Positions 1 to 8,645 of a DNA stretch of 64,000 nucleotides are shown one piece after another. Source of the stretch: Poriferisodalis sp965214215 (lineage in GTDB: Bacteria; Actinomycetota; Acidimicrobiia; Acidimicrobiales; Poriferisodalaceae); assembly GCF_965214215.1 (NCBI RefSeq), contig NZ_CBDCBD010000003.1, positions 2,480,001 through 2,544,000 on the forward strand, in the 5' to 3' direction. A program made the position numbers and the translations under genes. Under the pieces are notes generated by a model. It saw only the letters and a list, made by a program, of their open reading frames with translations, made no database searches and was not told the origin of the DNA. The number at the start of each line of letters is the position of its first letter. The first letter of the stretch is position 1.

Positions 1-930
1 GATGGCGTCGATCTCGGCGTGCGCTTGAGCCAACTGCCGCTCCGCGGCGTTCACTTGCTCGGCCAGCTCGTCGCGCCGCGCACGATGACCCTTGGCCGTC
101 TCCAGCTGCGCCTGAGTTGCCTCGAGTTGGCGCTCTGCTTGGTCGCGCTGATTGCGTAGCGTCAGCACTTGTTGCCACTTAGCGTTGAGTTCTCGGTGCT
201 CTCGCTCGGCCAGTGTGTGGTTCTCGGCCAATTGACTCTGCTCTCGACGGTGGCGATCAAGTTCGCCAGCGGCGCTGGTGAGCGCGCTGAGCTGCCCGCT
301 GAGACCCTCGGCCGTCTCGGCAGCGTCCTTGTACCGCCGCTGCTGCTCCGTTCGCTCGGCATTCATGCGCCCGGTGGATGTCCAGTAGCGCGCGCGTTCA
401 GCGCAAACACGGTCCCACAGGAGTTCGTCGGCGTCTCCCCCCTGCGCGCCGCCTGCTGATGCGTCAAGAGATTGCCGTAGCGATGGCACGTCGAAAGAGG
501 GCGTCGCCAGCCGCACACCCTGATCGACCCACAGGGCATCCCAGAGGACACGGTCGAGCGTCTCGTCGAGCAATGAGTTGACGCGTTCGTGAGCTTCACG
601 ATGCACCAGCTGTTCGTGCCGCGGCTCGGAGATTTCTAGAACGGTCTCGGGGCGGCGTAGCCACCGCTTGCGATACACAAAGCGGTAACCGCCGCTCGAG
701 GCCTCTATCTCGACCTCGGGCCCTACATCGCGACCGACAGGCTGGGCGGCTCTGATGTGCGCCTTCTTCGAAGTATCCAGCTCCTGGAACACCAATCTGA
801 CTGCTTCAGCCAGGCTTGACTTGCCGACCTCGTTGTCGCCCTCGATGATGGTGACTCCATCGGCTGGTATGTCGACCTCGCAGTTCGCCACGCCCTTGAA
901 GTCCCGCAGTTTGATGCGATGGATCCTCAT
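1..930 (-). CDS. SbcC/Rad50-like AAA ATPase, partial (C-terminus outside window)
   Basis: The reading frame opens at the ATG at 930 and stays open to the window edge, giving about 310 N-terminal residues. Residues 1-45 form an ABC/SMC-type head: an MRIHRIKLRDFKG start followed by a Walker A (GDNEVGKSS, about residues 31-39). A possible Q-loop (LWVDQG) follows, and from about residue 190 the sequence becomes Glu/Gln/Arg/Ala-rich with heptad character, the start of a long coiled coil. The start overlaps the stop of the upstream nuclease gene in an ATGA, implying translational coupling and an Mre11/Rad50-like complex for DNA end processing. The YhaN-type branch is equally possible because the rest of the protein is missing. 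Confidence 0.85.
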   Translation of the reverse strand, partial: MRIHRIKLRDFKGVANCEVDIPADGVTIIEGDNEVGKSSLAEAVRLVFQELDTSKKAHIRAAQPVGRDVGPEVEIEASSGGYRFVYRKRWLRRPETVLEISEPRHEQLVHREAHERVNSLLDETLDRVLWDALWVDQGVRLATPSFDVPSLRQSLDASAGGAQGGDADELLWDRVCAERARYWTSTGRMNAERTEQQRRYKDAAETAEGLSGQLSALTSAAGELDRHRREQSQLAENHTLAEREHRELNAKWQQVLTLRNQRDQAERQLEATQAQLETAKGHRARRDELAEQVNAAERQLAQAHAEIDAI

Positions 931-2069
931 CGGTCGACACCATCCGTCTGATGAAGTCGGTGCATCAGAGCCACTGCGTCCTGAGCTGCAACGGCACTCG
1001 GCTCGTCCTTGGCGGCGGCCTGGTCTCGCAGCTCGCGCAGCGCATCATGTGCGAATCCGGACAGGTCGAGCGTCTCGATATCGACTTCATCGGGCACGAC
1101 GACCAAATCGGTGCGCCGCTCCCAGACTTCGAATGCCCCCATGAGTCCAGCGTGATGCGCGAGCATCGCGTCGAGCCGGACCTTCTGGGCGAGGGAGATC
1201 TGGCCTTCCAGACCGAGCTTGACGATCTGCCGCTTCTTGTCGTCCAGCGAATCGAGCCACGCCTCGATCTCGTCGAGGTCGCCGTCGGTCGTCACACTCC
1301 ACTGGCGACGTTCGAAATGCCATCTGCCGACGCGGTGCCGAGCGACGGCAACGCTGTCGGCTTCGAGGTCGACTACGAGCACATGGCCCGGATCGACCTC
1401 GTCGTAGTCAGTGGGTTCCGGTGCTCCCGCGTACCAGATGCGACCGCTGTCGCCTTCGTCTGTGGTGGAATGGCGATCGCCGAGCGCCACGTAATGGATG
1501 TCGCCCGATGCGATTCGCTCTTCGAGTCGGCGTCGGACGATGAGTGACGGGTTCAGCGAATCGGGAGAGCGTGAGTCAAGCTGGCCATGGCCAACGACTA
1601 CGCGCATGGCACCGGAAGGCTTGAGAGCCGAACAGGCGGCATTGACGAGATCCGTTGATGGATGCTTGGATATCCACGGAGCGCCAACCAACTCGAGGCC
1701 GTCGCCCACAGCGATTGGCTCGGAGTTCTCCAACACCTTGACGTTGTGTGGTCTGCGGCCCGTGAAGCCCTCCGACCGGAAGACCGAGGCTGCGTCAAGG
1801 GGGTCGTGGTTGCCGGGCAGGAGGTAGAAATCCACTGCAGGTATCGCCGCCATCGCTTCCAATGCGTGGCCGACGACTTTGCGGTCGATGTAGTTCGACT
1901 CGAAGACATCACCGCAAACAACGACGAACTCGCAGTCTTGCTCGGCGGCGAGCACACCGATTGCTCGCACCGCGTCGAGCCTGGCTTCGTCAAAGCGCGG
2001 CTGAGAGCCTTCGTCGAGAAAGTGGCGCGTCATCCCGAGCTGCCAGTCGGCCGTGTGAACGAATCTCAT
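927..2069 (-). CDS. SbcD/Mre11-like DNA repair exonuclease (metallophosphoesterase)
   Basis: A 380-residue calcineurin-like phosphoesterase. The metal-binding blocks are in order: HTADWQLG at residues 5-12, GDVFE at 53-57, GNHD at 86-89, a VVGHG block near 160 and a degenerate GDRHS near 195, where family members usually have GHxH. Length fits the SbcD/YhaO group (about 380-420). The C-terminal ~130 residues form the capping region. It is the first gene of a two-gene unit with the ATPase that starts at 930, the usual pairing for ATP-dependent double-strand-break nucleases. The missing histidine in the last motif could reduce activity or reflect a YhaO-type variant. Confidence 0.85.
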   Translation of the reverse strand: MRFVHTADWQLGMTRHFLDEGSQPRFDEARLDAVRAIGVLAAEQDCEFVVVCGDVFESNYIDRKVVGHALEAMAAIPAVDFYLLPGNHDPLDAASVFRSEGFTGRRPHNVKVLENSEPIAVGDGLELVGAPWISKHPSTDLVNAACSALKPSGAMRVVVGHGQLDSRSPDSLNPSLIVRRRLEERIASGDIHYVALGDRHSTTDEGDSGRIWYAGAPEPTDYDEVDPGHVLVVDLEADSVAVARHRVGRWHFERRQWSVTTDGDLDEIEAWLDSLDDKKRQIVKLGLEGQISLAQKVRLDAMLAHHAGLMGAFEVWERRTDLVVVPDEVDIETLDLSGFAHDALRELRDQAAAKDEPSAVAAQDAVALMHRLHQTDGVDR

Positions 2070-2208
2070 GGTCCGCGACGATACGGAGGCGGCGTGTAGC
2101 GTCCCAAGGCAGTTTCTCGCGGGGGCATGACGCGACCAACAGAGGCCGCTCAGATTCCGATCTCAGCCGCTGCATCAGCGCCAGTCCAGGGTGTCTCGCG
2201 GAGACGGG

Positions 2209-2811
2209 TCAGAGGCGGGTGACGGAGTCGCCGACTCGGACTGTGCCGGGCTGGATGACTCGGCAGTTGACGCCGCGCAGGCGAAGGCTGCTTCCTTCGC
2301 CGGTGTTGACGAAGCGGAGGGCTTCGCGGCCGAAGCGGGCGGCGAACTTGGCGCAGCCGGTGTGCGGCTCGACGGCGACCTCCACCACGGCAGTGCCGAT
2401 CGACATCTGTGTGCCTGCGGGCAGTGCTTCGTGGCCGATGTCGAGGTCGGCGTAGATCTGGTCGCCCGCCAGCGGCCACCGCTCGATCGGGCCGATGACC
2501 GCCTCGGCAGCCCGCGAATTCATGATCGTGATCTGCTTATTGGGATGCGGGCCGCCATCGGCCGACAGCGACGTCCCGCGCTGGTTCCACGTGTCGCCTT
2601 CGATGCCTTCGGCACCGTTAATGCGGGCCTCGTTCAGCACCTCTCGCTGGTCTTCGGCAGGGCGCCGGACGATGAGCTGGATGATGCCGTCGCCGACGGG
2701 CGCTTCGCGAATGCGCGGCAACGCCGCCTCCAACTCGGCAGCGCTGCGGTGGCGCGCCTCATCGGCTTCGTTGCGTTTCGTGGCGGTGCCGGTCTCGGTT
2801 GAAGCGTTCAT
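2209..2811 (-). CDS. MOSC domain protein
   Basis: A 200-residue protein with an N-terminal ~40-residue charged extension followed by a MOSC beta-barrel. The diagnostic cysteine lies in the motif EPHTGCAKFAARFG (Cys153), the residue that carries sulfur in MOSC proteins. Family knowledge: MOSC domains occur in molybdenum-cofactor sulfurases and in stand-alone YiiM-like proteins that deliver or handle sulfane sulfur. There are no fused PLP or ferredoxin domains, so the substrate is unknown. It lies downstream of the hydantoinase-like gene on the same strand with a 56-base gap, so the two may be co-transcribed. A molybdopterin enzyme is encoded at 19-22 kb, but any link is speculative. Confidence 0.8.
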   Translation of the reverse strand: MNASTETGTATKRNEADEARHRSAAELEAALPRIREAPVGDGIIQLIVRRPAEDQREVLNEARINGAEGIEGDTWNQRGTSLSADGGPHPNKQITIMNSRAAEAVIGPIERWPLAGDQIYADLDIGHEALPAGTQMSIGTAVVEVAVEPHTGCAKFAARFGREALRFVNTGEGSSLRLRGVNCRVIQPGTVRVGDSVTRL

Positions 2812-2867
2812 GTCGCGTGCTTTCTCAGGTCATCCGCAACGGCGGTGATTCCGGTTGCCAATGGGGA

Positions 2868-5800
2868 TTATTGCGCCGGATCAGCTTGGGACGATACGAA
2901 TTCGAGCTGCCGGTCCCGCGACGCCGCCTCCGGGCTGCGATCGGCCGGGTTGCCGAAGCCGCCCCCACCCGGGAATTCCACAATCAAGCGGCGATTACCG
3001 GGAATGACTGAGCGGCCCTTGGACCGCACGTCGGTGCCGTCGTCGAGCGACAGTCGTCCGAGCGCTCCTGGGCCGCCGCCATAGCGGCCGCGGGCAGCGA
3101 ACACTGTCCGCTCGTACGTCGCACTGATAGAGAACTCCCGCCCTTGGCGGTTCTCCAGCTCGATGACTTGGCCGAGCCCGCCCCGGTACTGGCCGGCGCC
3201 GCCCGAATCGGTGCGGAACTCCTTGCGCCAGAACACCAGCGGCGAGCCGATCTCGTTCACCTCGACGGGCATGTTGCGCACACCGCTCGGAAAAGCCGTC
3301 GCTGACAGCCCATCCGCTTGCGGGCGGGCGCCCGCGCCGCCCGAATGGAAGCTCATCAGGATGAAACGCTCGAGCTTGGCTTGAGCGGACCCCTCGCTCG
3401 AACTCCCGACGGATGTCTTGGAGTGATTGGTTGTGGCGACTCCGGTGTCCGGCTGCCACATGCCCGTTCCGAGCAGATTCCACAGCGACGACGTGCCCTC
3501 AGCAGGCACCCGCTCGGGCAGCACCTGGCTCAAGCAGCCGAACACGGCATCGGGAAGCAACTGGCCCATCACGTGCCGCACGTTCACTGCTGCCGGATGA
3601 GGGGCATTGAGAATGCAGCCCTCGGGCGCAAGCACCCGGACGGCATCGAGCGAGCCTGTGTTGTTCGGGATGTCGGGACCGACGATGCAACGCACCCCGA
3701 ACGACGTATAGGCATCTGTGTAGGCCATCGGCACGTTGATGCCCCAGTTCGATTGGGGTCCAGTTCCTGCGAAGTCGACCTCAATGCCGTCCTGGGTGAC
3801 GGTCAGGGCGCACACGATGTCGATCGGTTCCTCGATGCCGTCGACTCGCATCGTCGAACTCCAGGTCCCGCCCGGCAGCTCGCCGATAGCGTCGAGCATG
3901 GCCCGGTGCGACGACGAGATGATGTGACTGGCCAATTCATCCAGATCAGCCATGGCGTACTCGTCCATCATCGTGACCAGACGCGCAGCCCCGGTCTCGT
4001 TGCAAGCAGCCAGCGAATGGATGTCACCGATGACCTGGACCGGGTCGCGAACGTTGGCTTCGATGATCGCCACCACATTCGGATCGAAGACGCCGTCGGT
4101 GGCGAATTTCAGAATCGGCAGGTAGAGGCCCTCGTGGTACACCTCTTTGGAGTCGGTGGTGAAACCGGCGCCGCCGATGTCGACGACATGGCTGGTGCAG
4201 GCGAACAGCGCAACCAGCTCGCCCCGCCGGAAGGCCGGAGTGACCACCACGATGTCGAACAGGTGACCGGTTCCCTTCCACGGATCGTTGGTGAGGAAAA
4301 TGTCGCCGGGACGCATCTGCGAAGCGGGGAAACGGTCCAGGAAGTGCAGCACGGAGTAGGCCATGGAGTTCACATGGCCCGGCGTGCCGGTTACCGACTG
4401 GGCGAGCATCCGCCCCTGCGGGTCGAAGATGCCAGCGGACAGGTCACCGGCCTCGCGGGTCGACGTGCTGAAGGCTGCTCGCACCAGCGCCCGCGCTTGC
4501 TCTTCAGTCACCGAGATGAGGCGGTTCCACTGCACGCCGAGCCGAACCGCATCGAGCTCGGCCTCGACATGGCTCGCACCCGTCGACGCGGTCTCCATGT
4601 CGGCGATCTGGCGGGCACCGCTGGGTGCCGCGCCGCCGGTGAGCCGCAGATGCCCGCCCGCCATGACCGTGGCCACGCCTCCGGGAGGCACCACCGTCGT
4701 CGTCTGGTCTTCGGTGATCAGTGCGGGGCCGACGAGCCACGCGCCCTCGGTGAGGGAATCGCGCTCGAACACTGCGTGGGCGACTGCCCGCCCCGTGGCG
4801 GTGTCGGTCACGAGCGTGGTCGTGGGGGCGTCGACCGGCTCGTCGGCGACATGGGGGTGTAGCGGAGCGACTTCGGGCCCCGGAGTGCGGACCTCGAGCA
4901 GCCAGCTGAGCACCTCGATCTCGAGGTTGCCGATGTGGCGCGTGTAGAGCTGCTGGTAGGCCTTCGTGAACGCAGTGCGAAGCTGGCTGCGCACCTCGAC
5001 ATCGCTCGGGCTGTCGAGGTCGTCGTGCAGCAGCGCTTCCGCGTCAATCTCGACAGTGATCTCGTGACCCTGACCGCGGTAGCGCATGAGAGCGCGTACG
5101 TGTGTGGCGGTCTGTGCGTCGGGAGCGGCAGCGTGGACGATTGCGTTGGCTTCTGCAGACATCTCGCCGAGGAGTTCGGCCAAGTTCGCGGCCGTCAGCT
5201 CGCTGACGCGGGCGTGGCGAGTTCGCACCGACTCATGGGATACCGGCGCCCTCAAGAAACCGATGGCCGATCCCACGCCGGCCCCCGCAGGCACCACGAT
5301 GTCGTCGATGCCGAGCTTGGCCGCTACTCGGGCAGCGTGCAGGGGTGCCGCGCCGCCGAACGCGATGAGCGTGCCGCGGCTGATGTCGCTGCCTTGGTCG
5401 GCCGCGTGGACGCGTCCGGCATTCGACATGTTCTCGTCGACTACCTCGGAAATACCGATGGCAGAAACGGTCGTCTGCAGGCCTGACGGCTCGGCCAACG
5501 AGGTGGTGACAGCCTTGGCAGCGGCATCGATATCAAACTTCATCGTCCCGCCGGCGAATCGTTCCGGCAGCAGTCTGCCCAGCACCGCGTCGGCGTCGGT
5601 CACCGTGGGCTCGACACCGCCGCGCCCGTAGGCCGCGGGCCCTGGCTCGGAACCGGCGCTAGCCGGCCCGACACTGATGCGCCCCAGCGCGTCCAGGCTG
5701 GCAATCGAGCCGCCCCCGGCGCCGATCTCGACCATCTCGATGACCGGCAGCCGCAACGGGAGCCCACTGCCCGCGAGGAAGCGGTACTCGCGGCCCACCT

Positions 5801-6743
5801 CGAATTCCCGGTTCGAACGGGGATGGCCACCTTCGACGATGCACAGTTTGGCTGTCGTGCCGCCCATGTCGAAGCTGAGAGCCCGTTCGCAGTCGAGGCC
5901 GCGGGCGATCTGCGACGCCAGCAATGCGCCGCCCGCAGGACCGCTCTCGATCAGCCGGACAGGGAAGCGCAACGCCTCGCCAAGCGTGCCGAGCCCGCCG
6001 CCGGAGGTCATGAGAAACATTTCGCAGCCCAAGCCCAGGGCCGCTAGCCGCGCGTCCAGATCAGTCAGATAGTGCCGCATCAGCGGTGCGATGTAGGCAT
6101 TCGCGCACGCGGTGGAGAATCGCTCGTACTCGCGGATCTCCGGACAGACCTCGCTGGAGAGCGTCACGGCCGCCTCAGGCCAGCAATCGGCCAGGATCTC
6201 AGCAGTGCGCTCCTCGTGCCGGGCGTCGAGGTACGAGTGCAGGTAGCCGACGGCAACGCTGATCACACCATCGGCGGCCAGCGAAGCCGCGGCGGCTCGC
6301 ACGGCATCTTCGTCCAGCGGCATCAACACCGAACCGTCGGCAGCGAGCCGCTCAGGTATCCCGATGCGCCGGTTTCGCGGCACGAGCGGTTCTGGTCGGC
6401 GCATGTACAGGTCGTATTGCTCGAACCGGTTCTCGTGGGCCATCTCGACCGAATCGCGGATGCCTTGGGTGGTCAGCAGCGCGGTACGAGCGCCGCGGCG
6501 CTCGATGAGGGCGTTGGTGGCGAGCGTCGTGCCGTGGATGAACACCTCCACATCGCCAGGAGCAATGCTTGCCTCGCTCAGGACGCTGCGGACGCCGTCG
6601 AGCACTCCATCGGCGGGAGCATCAGCCGTGGTCAGCACCTTGGCGGTGTGGAGCACCGGCGCGTCGTCGTCGAAGACTTCGAGGGCGATGTCGGTGAAGG
6701 TGCCGCCGATGTCGGCCGCGAGCCGGGCGCGCGCGCCTGTCAT
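2868..6743 (-). CDS. Fused hydantoinase A/B (5-oxoprolinase-like) enzyme
   Basis: A 1291-residue protein combining both subunits of the hydantoinase/oxoprolinase family. Residues 1 to about 690 are HyuA-like: an ATP-binding N-terminus with DIGGTFTDIAL at residues 11-21, a second phosphate-binding stretch (ESGPAGGALLAS, then SFDMGGTTAKL near 295) and the HyuA C-terminal domain. From about residue 715 the HyuB half begins (MQWNRL-like start, FLTNDPWKGTGHLFDIVV, then FHSGGAGARPQADGLSATAF). Family members hydrolyse 5-oxoproline, N-methylhydantoin or carboxylate acetone-type ketones using ATP. The fused order matches OplAH-type 5-oxoprolinases, but the substrate cannot be assigned. It diverges from ribH across a 52-base gap. 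Confidence 0.85.
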   Translation of the reverse strand: MTGARARLAADIGGTFTDIALEVFDDDAPVLHTAKVLTTADAPADGVLDGVRSVLSEASIAPGDVEVFIHGTTLATNALIERRGARTALLTTQGIRDSVEMAHENRFEQYDLYMRRPEPLVPRNRRIGIPERLAADGSVLMPLDEDAVRAAAASLAADGVISVAVGYLHSYLDARHEERTAEILADCWPEAAVTLSSEVCPEIREYERFSTACANAYIAPLMRHYLTDLDARLAALGLGCEMFLMTSGGGLGTLGEALRFPVRLIESGPAGGALLASQIARGLDCERALSFDMGGTTAKLCIVEGGHPRSNREFEVGREYRFLAGSGLPLRLPVIEMVEIGAGGGSIASLDALGRISVGPASAGSEPGPAAYGRGGVEPTVTDADAVLGRLLPERFAGGTMKFDIDAAAKAVTTSLAEPSGLQTTVSAIGISEVVDENMSNAGRVHAADQGSDISRGTLIAFGGAAPLHAARVAAKLGIDDIVVPAGAGVGSAIGFLRAPVSHESVRTRHARVSELTAANLAELLGEMSAEANAIVHAAAPDAQTATHVRALMRYRGQGHEITVEIDAEALLHDDLDSPSDVEVRSQLRTAFTKAYQQLYTRHIGNLEIEVLSWLLEVRTPGPEVAPLHPHVADEPVDAPTTTLVTDTATGRAVAHAVFERDSLTEGAWLVGPALITEDQTTTVVPPGGVATVMAGGHLRLTGGAAPSGARQIADMETASTGASHVEAELDAVRLGVQWNRLISVTEEQARALVRAAFSTSTREAGDLSAGIFDPQGRMLAQSVTGTPGHVNSMAYSVLHFLDRFPASQMRPGDIFLTNDPWKGTGHLFDIVVVTPAFRRGELVALFACTSHVVDIGGAGFTTDSKEVYHEGLYLPILKFATDGVFDPNVVAIIEANVRDPVQVIGDIHSLAACNETGAARLVTMMDEYAMADLDELASHIISSSHRAMLDAIGELPGGTWSSTMRVDGIEEPIDIVCALTVTQDGIEVDFAGTGPQSNWGINVPMAYTDAYTSFGVRCIVGPDIPNNTGSLDAVRVLAPEGCILNAPHPAAVNVRHVMGQLLPDAVFGCLSQVLPERVPAEGTSSLWNLLGTGMWQPDTGVATTNHSKTSVGSSSEGSAQAKLERFILMSFHSGGAGARPQADGLSATAFPSGVRNMPVEVNEIGSPLVFWRKEFRTDSGGAGQYRGGLGQVIELENRQGREFSISATYERTVFAARGRYGGGPGALGRLSLDDGTDVRSKGRSVIPGNRRLIVEFPGGGGFGNPADRSPEAASRDRQLEFVSSQADPAQ

Positions 6744-6795
6744 CGGCCCAGCGTAGGCGCGTCGCCGTCGCCAACTGCGGGGGTACCGTGCAGGC

Positions 6796-7302
6796 GTGGC
6801 GAGCGGCGATCAGCGGGCCGGCAGGCCGCCTCCGGGCTCCGGTGAGGGCCTTCGTGTCGGCATCGTGCGGGCAACATGGAATCCCGATGTCGTCGAGCGG
6901 CTCGCGGCCGGCACCCAGCGAGGCCTGAGCGAACTCGGCGTCACCGAAACGACCGAGGTGACGGTGCCCGGCTGCTTCGAGATCCCGCTGGCGGCAAAGC
7001 TGCTTGCTGAGGCCGGCCAGGTGGATGCGATCGTCACCATCGGGGCGGTCATCCGCGGCGAGACCACGCACTACGAACTGGTGAGCGAGGGTGCCGCCCA
7101 GGGCGCGATGGCCGCCCAGCTCACCACAGGCATACCGATCGGCTTCGGTCTCGTCACGGTCGAGAACGACGAGCAGGCCATGGCCCGCAGCGAAGGCCCG
7201 GGAGGCCACAACGTCGGCGAAGACGCTGCCTACGTCGCCGTCACGATGGCCCTACTCGCCCGTGATTTCCGAGGAGCGAACGGCAAGAAACAGATGCCAT
7301 AG
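6796..7302 (+). CDS. ribH: 6,7-dimethyl-8-ribityllumazine synthase
   Basis: A 168-residue lumazine synthase, the penultimate enzyme of riboflavin synthesis, condensing the ribityl-aminopyrimidine with dihydroxybutanone phosphate. Conserved blocks: RVGIVRATWNPDV at 20-32 (substrate ring binding), PGCFEIP at 58-64, and GAVIRGETTHYE at 83-94 with the catalytic His92. The start is a GTG, with a ~17-residue Gly/Pro-rich tail before the core. It stands alone: no ribD, ribE or ribA neighbours and no FMN-riboswitch-like leader fits in the 52 bases upstream. It converges on the quinone oxidoreductase gene, with the hairpin repeat at 7303-7382 directly after its stop. Confidence 0.93.
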   Translation: MASGDQRAGRPPPGSGEGLRVGIVRATWNPDVVERLAAGTQRGLSELGVTETTEVTVPGCFEIPLAAKLLAEAGQVDAIVTIGAVIRGETTHYELVSEGAAQGAMAAQLTTGIPIGFGLVTVENDEQAMARSEGPGGHNVGEDAAYVAVTMALLARDFRGANGKKQMP

Positions 7303-7382
7303 CCGCGGAGGCGGCAGGAAATTCTGCGACGTTGCGACCTGCTGGATCGCGGGAGCAGAGGGTTCTGCCGCCTCCGCCGCGG
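7303..7382 (+). repeat. Dispersed hairpin repeat, copy 1
   Basis: An ~80-base interrupted palindrome between convergent genes, starting right after the ribH stop. Outer arms are CCGCGGAGGCGGCAG and CTGCCGCCTCCGCCGCGG (a 3-base bulge), an inner stem is TTCTGC/GCAGAG, and an apical stem is GCGACC/GGaTCGC around TGCT. The same core recurs at 22301-22377 and, inverted, at 58534-58612. It could act as a bidirectional transcription terminator or be a REP/MITE-like element. No T-tract follows either arm, so a classical intrinsic terminator is not obvious. Confidence 0.85.
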
Positions 7383-7391
7383 GCGCGCCTA

Positions 7392-8393
7392 TCAGCGCGC
7401 CTCCGAGGAAGGGTCAGGACGCATACGCACGAGCACCTTGCCGACGGCCTCGCGCTCATCCAGCAGCCGGTATGCCTCGGCGGCCTCTTCGAAGGGAAGC
7501 ACTTGGCCGATCGGCGGCTTCACGGCGCCGGATTCGATCATCGGCAGTAGCAGCTCGTGAATGCGAGCAGGAATGGTCGGGTCGGCCGCTACGGCTTCGC
7601 CCCAGGCGGCGCCGACGAGGCTCACATTGCGCAAGAGCAGTCGATTCACCTTGACCGTGGGAATCTCGCCTGCCGCGAAGCCGACCACGACGAGCCGTCC
7701 GAAGCGTGCCAGTGCGCGGACCCCGTCGAGGAAGCGATCTCCGCCGACCGGGTCGTAGGTCATGTCGACGCCTCGCCCGCCGGTGAGTTTGCGCACTTCA
7801 TCCTTCCATGTGTCGCTGATGAGCACGGTGTGGTCGGCGCCTGCTGCGCGAGCGATCTCGCCCTTCGCTTCGGTGGACACCAAGCCGATGACCGGGCCGG
7901 CGCCGACCCCCTTGGCCACCTGGATGCCTGATGTGCCCACCCCGCCGGAGGCGCCGAGCACCAGCACCGACTCGCCGTCGCGCAGGCCGGCCCGGTCGAT
8001 CATGCAGAACACCGCGGTCTGGTAGTTCATGACGAGGGCAGCTCCCTCTTCGAACGAGAGCTGGTCGGGCAGGGCGAACAGATCACGCGGTGCCGACGCC
8101 ACGACCTCCGCGAGGCAGCCGTTCGACCACACGCATACGCGGTCGCCCGGCGCATAGCCGGATTCGGCGGGCGCCTTGCGCACCACGCCCGAAGCCTCGA
8201 TTCCCGGTCGGAACGGAGGGTCGGGGCGGTACTGGTAGAGACCTTGGCTCTGGAGCAGATCAGGGAATGAGACGCCGCCGCAGACGATGTCGACGATGAC
8301 CGAGGCGCCGCGAGGATCGGCTTCGGGTTCGGGAGCATCGACGACCGCGACCCCGGCAGGGCCGGTGAGGGATTGGATTTCTAGTGCACGCAT
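7392..8393 (-). CDS. NADPH:quinone oxidoreductase-type medium-chain dehydrogenase
   Basis: A 333-residue zinc-free MDR enzyme (QOR type) using the ATG at 8393; an in-frame ATG at 8411 would add six residues. The GroES-like N-terminal half is followed by a Rossmann domain whose VLGASGGVG motif lies at 145-153. Structural zinc cysteines and catalytic Cys/His pairs of alcohol dehydrogenases are absent. The GGRGVDMTYDPVGGD stretch is typical of quinone and enone reductases. Likely a cytosolic NADPH-dependent reductase of quinones or alpha,beta-unsaturated carbonyls; substrate unknown. It converges with ribH. Confidence 0.85.
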   Translation of the reverse strand: MRALEIQSLTGPAGVAVVDAPEPEADPRGASVIVDIVCGGVSFPDLLQSQGLYQYRPDPPFRPGIEASGVVRKAPAESGYAPGDRVCVWSNGCLAEVVASAPRDLFALPDQLSFEEGAALVMNYQTAVFCMIDRAGLRDGESVLVLGASGGVGTSGIQVAKGVGAGPVIGLVSTEAKGEIARAAGADHTVLISDTWKDEVRKLTGGRGVDMTYDPVGGDRFLDGVRALARFGRLVVVGFAAGEIPTVKVNRLLLRNVSLVGAAWGEAVAADPTIPARIHELLLPMIESGAVKPPIGQVLPFEEAAEAYRLLDEREAVGKVLVRMRPDPSSEAR

Positions 8394-8558
8394 GGCGACA
8401 CGATGACACACCGGGCGCGCTCACACCGCGGTGAGCTGCCGTGCTGGCGTGGTCGTGACGATGCACACCTGCGGGTGGCTCGCCGCAAAACTGTCTTCGA
8501 GTGGGCATCGGGCGAGGCGGAAGGGACCTCGCAGCATCGGTGACGGCGAAGAAACTGG

Positions 8559-8585
8559 CTGGCAATGCACTGGTATTGTGGCCAG
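8559..8585. promoter_or_regulatory. Interrupted palindrome upstream of the amidohydrolase
   Basis: CTGGCAAT at 8559-8566 is answered by ATTG at 8575-8578 and GCCAG at 8581-8585, 60 bases before the amidohydrolase start. The arms differ by a two- to three-base insertion. It may be an operator or a small hairpin in the leader. No regulator gene is adjacent, and no clear -35/-10 pair was identified. Confidence 0.25.
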
Positions 8586-8645
8586 CGCGCGAGGCCGAGC
8601 GCCGTAGGAGCCTGCTCGGCCCGCCCATTGTGACAGGGGAGAGCG

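Noticed and set aside
3318..4862. Long 514-codon plus-strand ORF opposite the hydantoinase gene
   Set aside because: It is antisense to a protein with clear family motifs and is rich in Arg/His/Gly without any domain; a GC-rich shadow frame.
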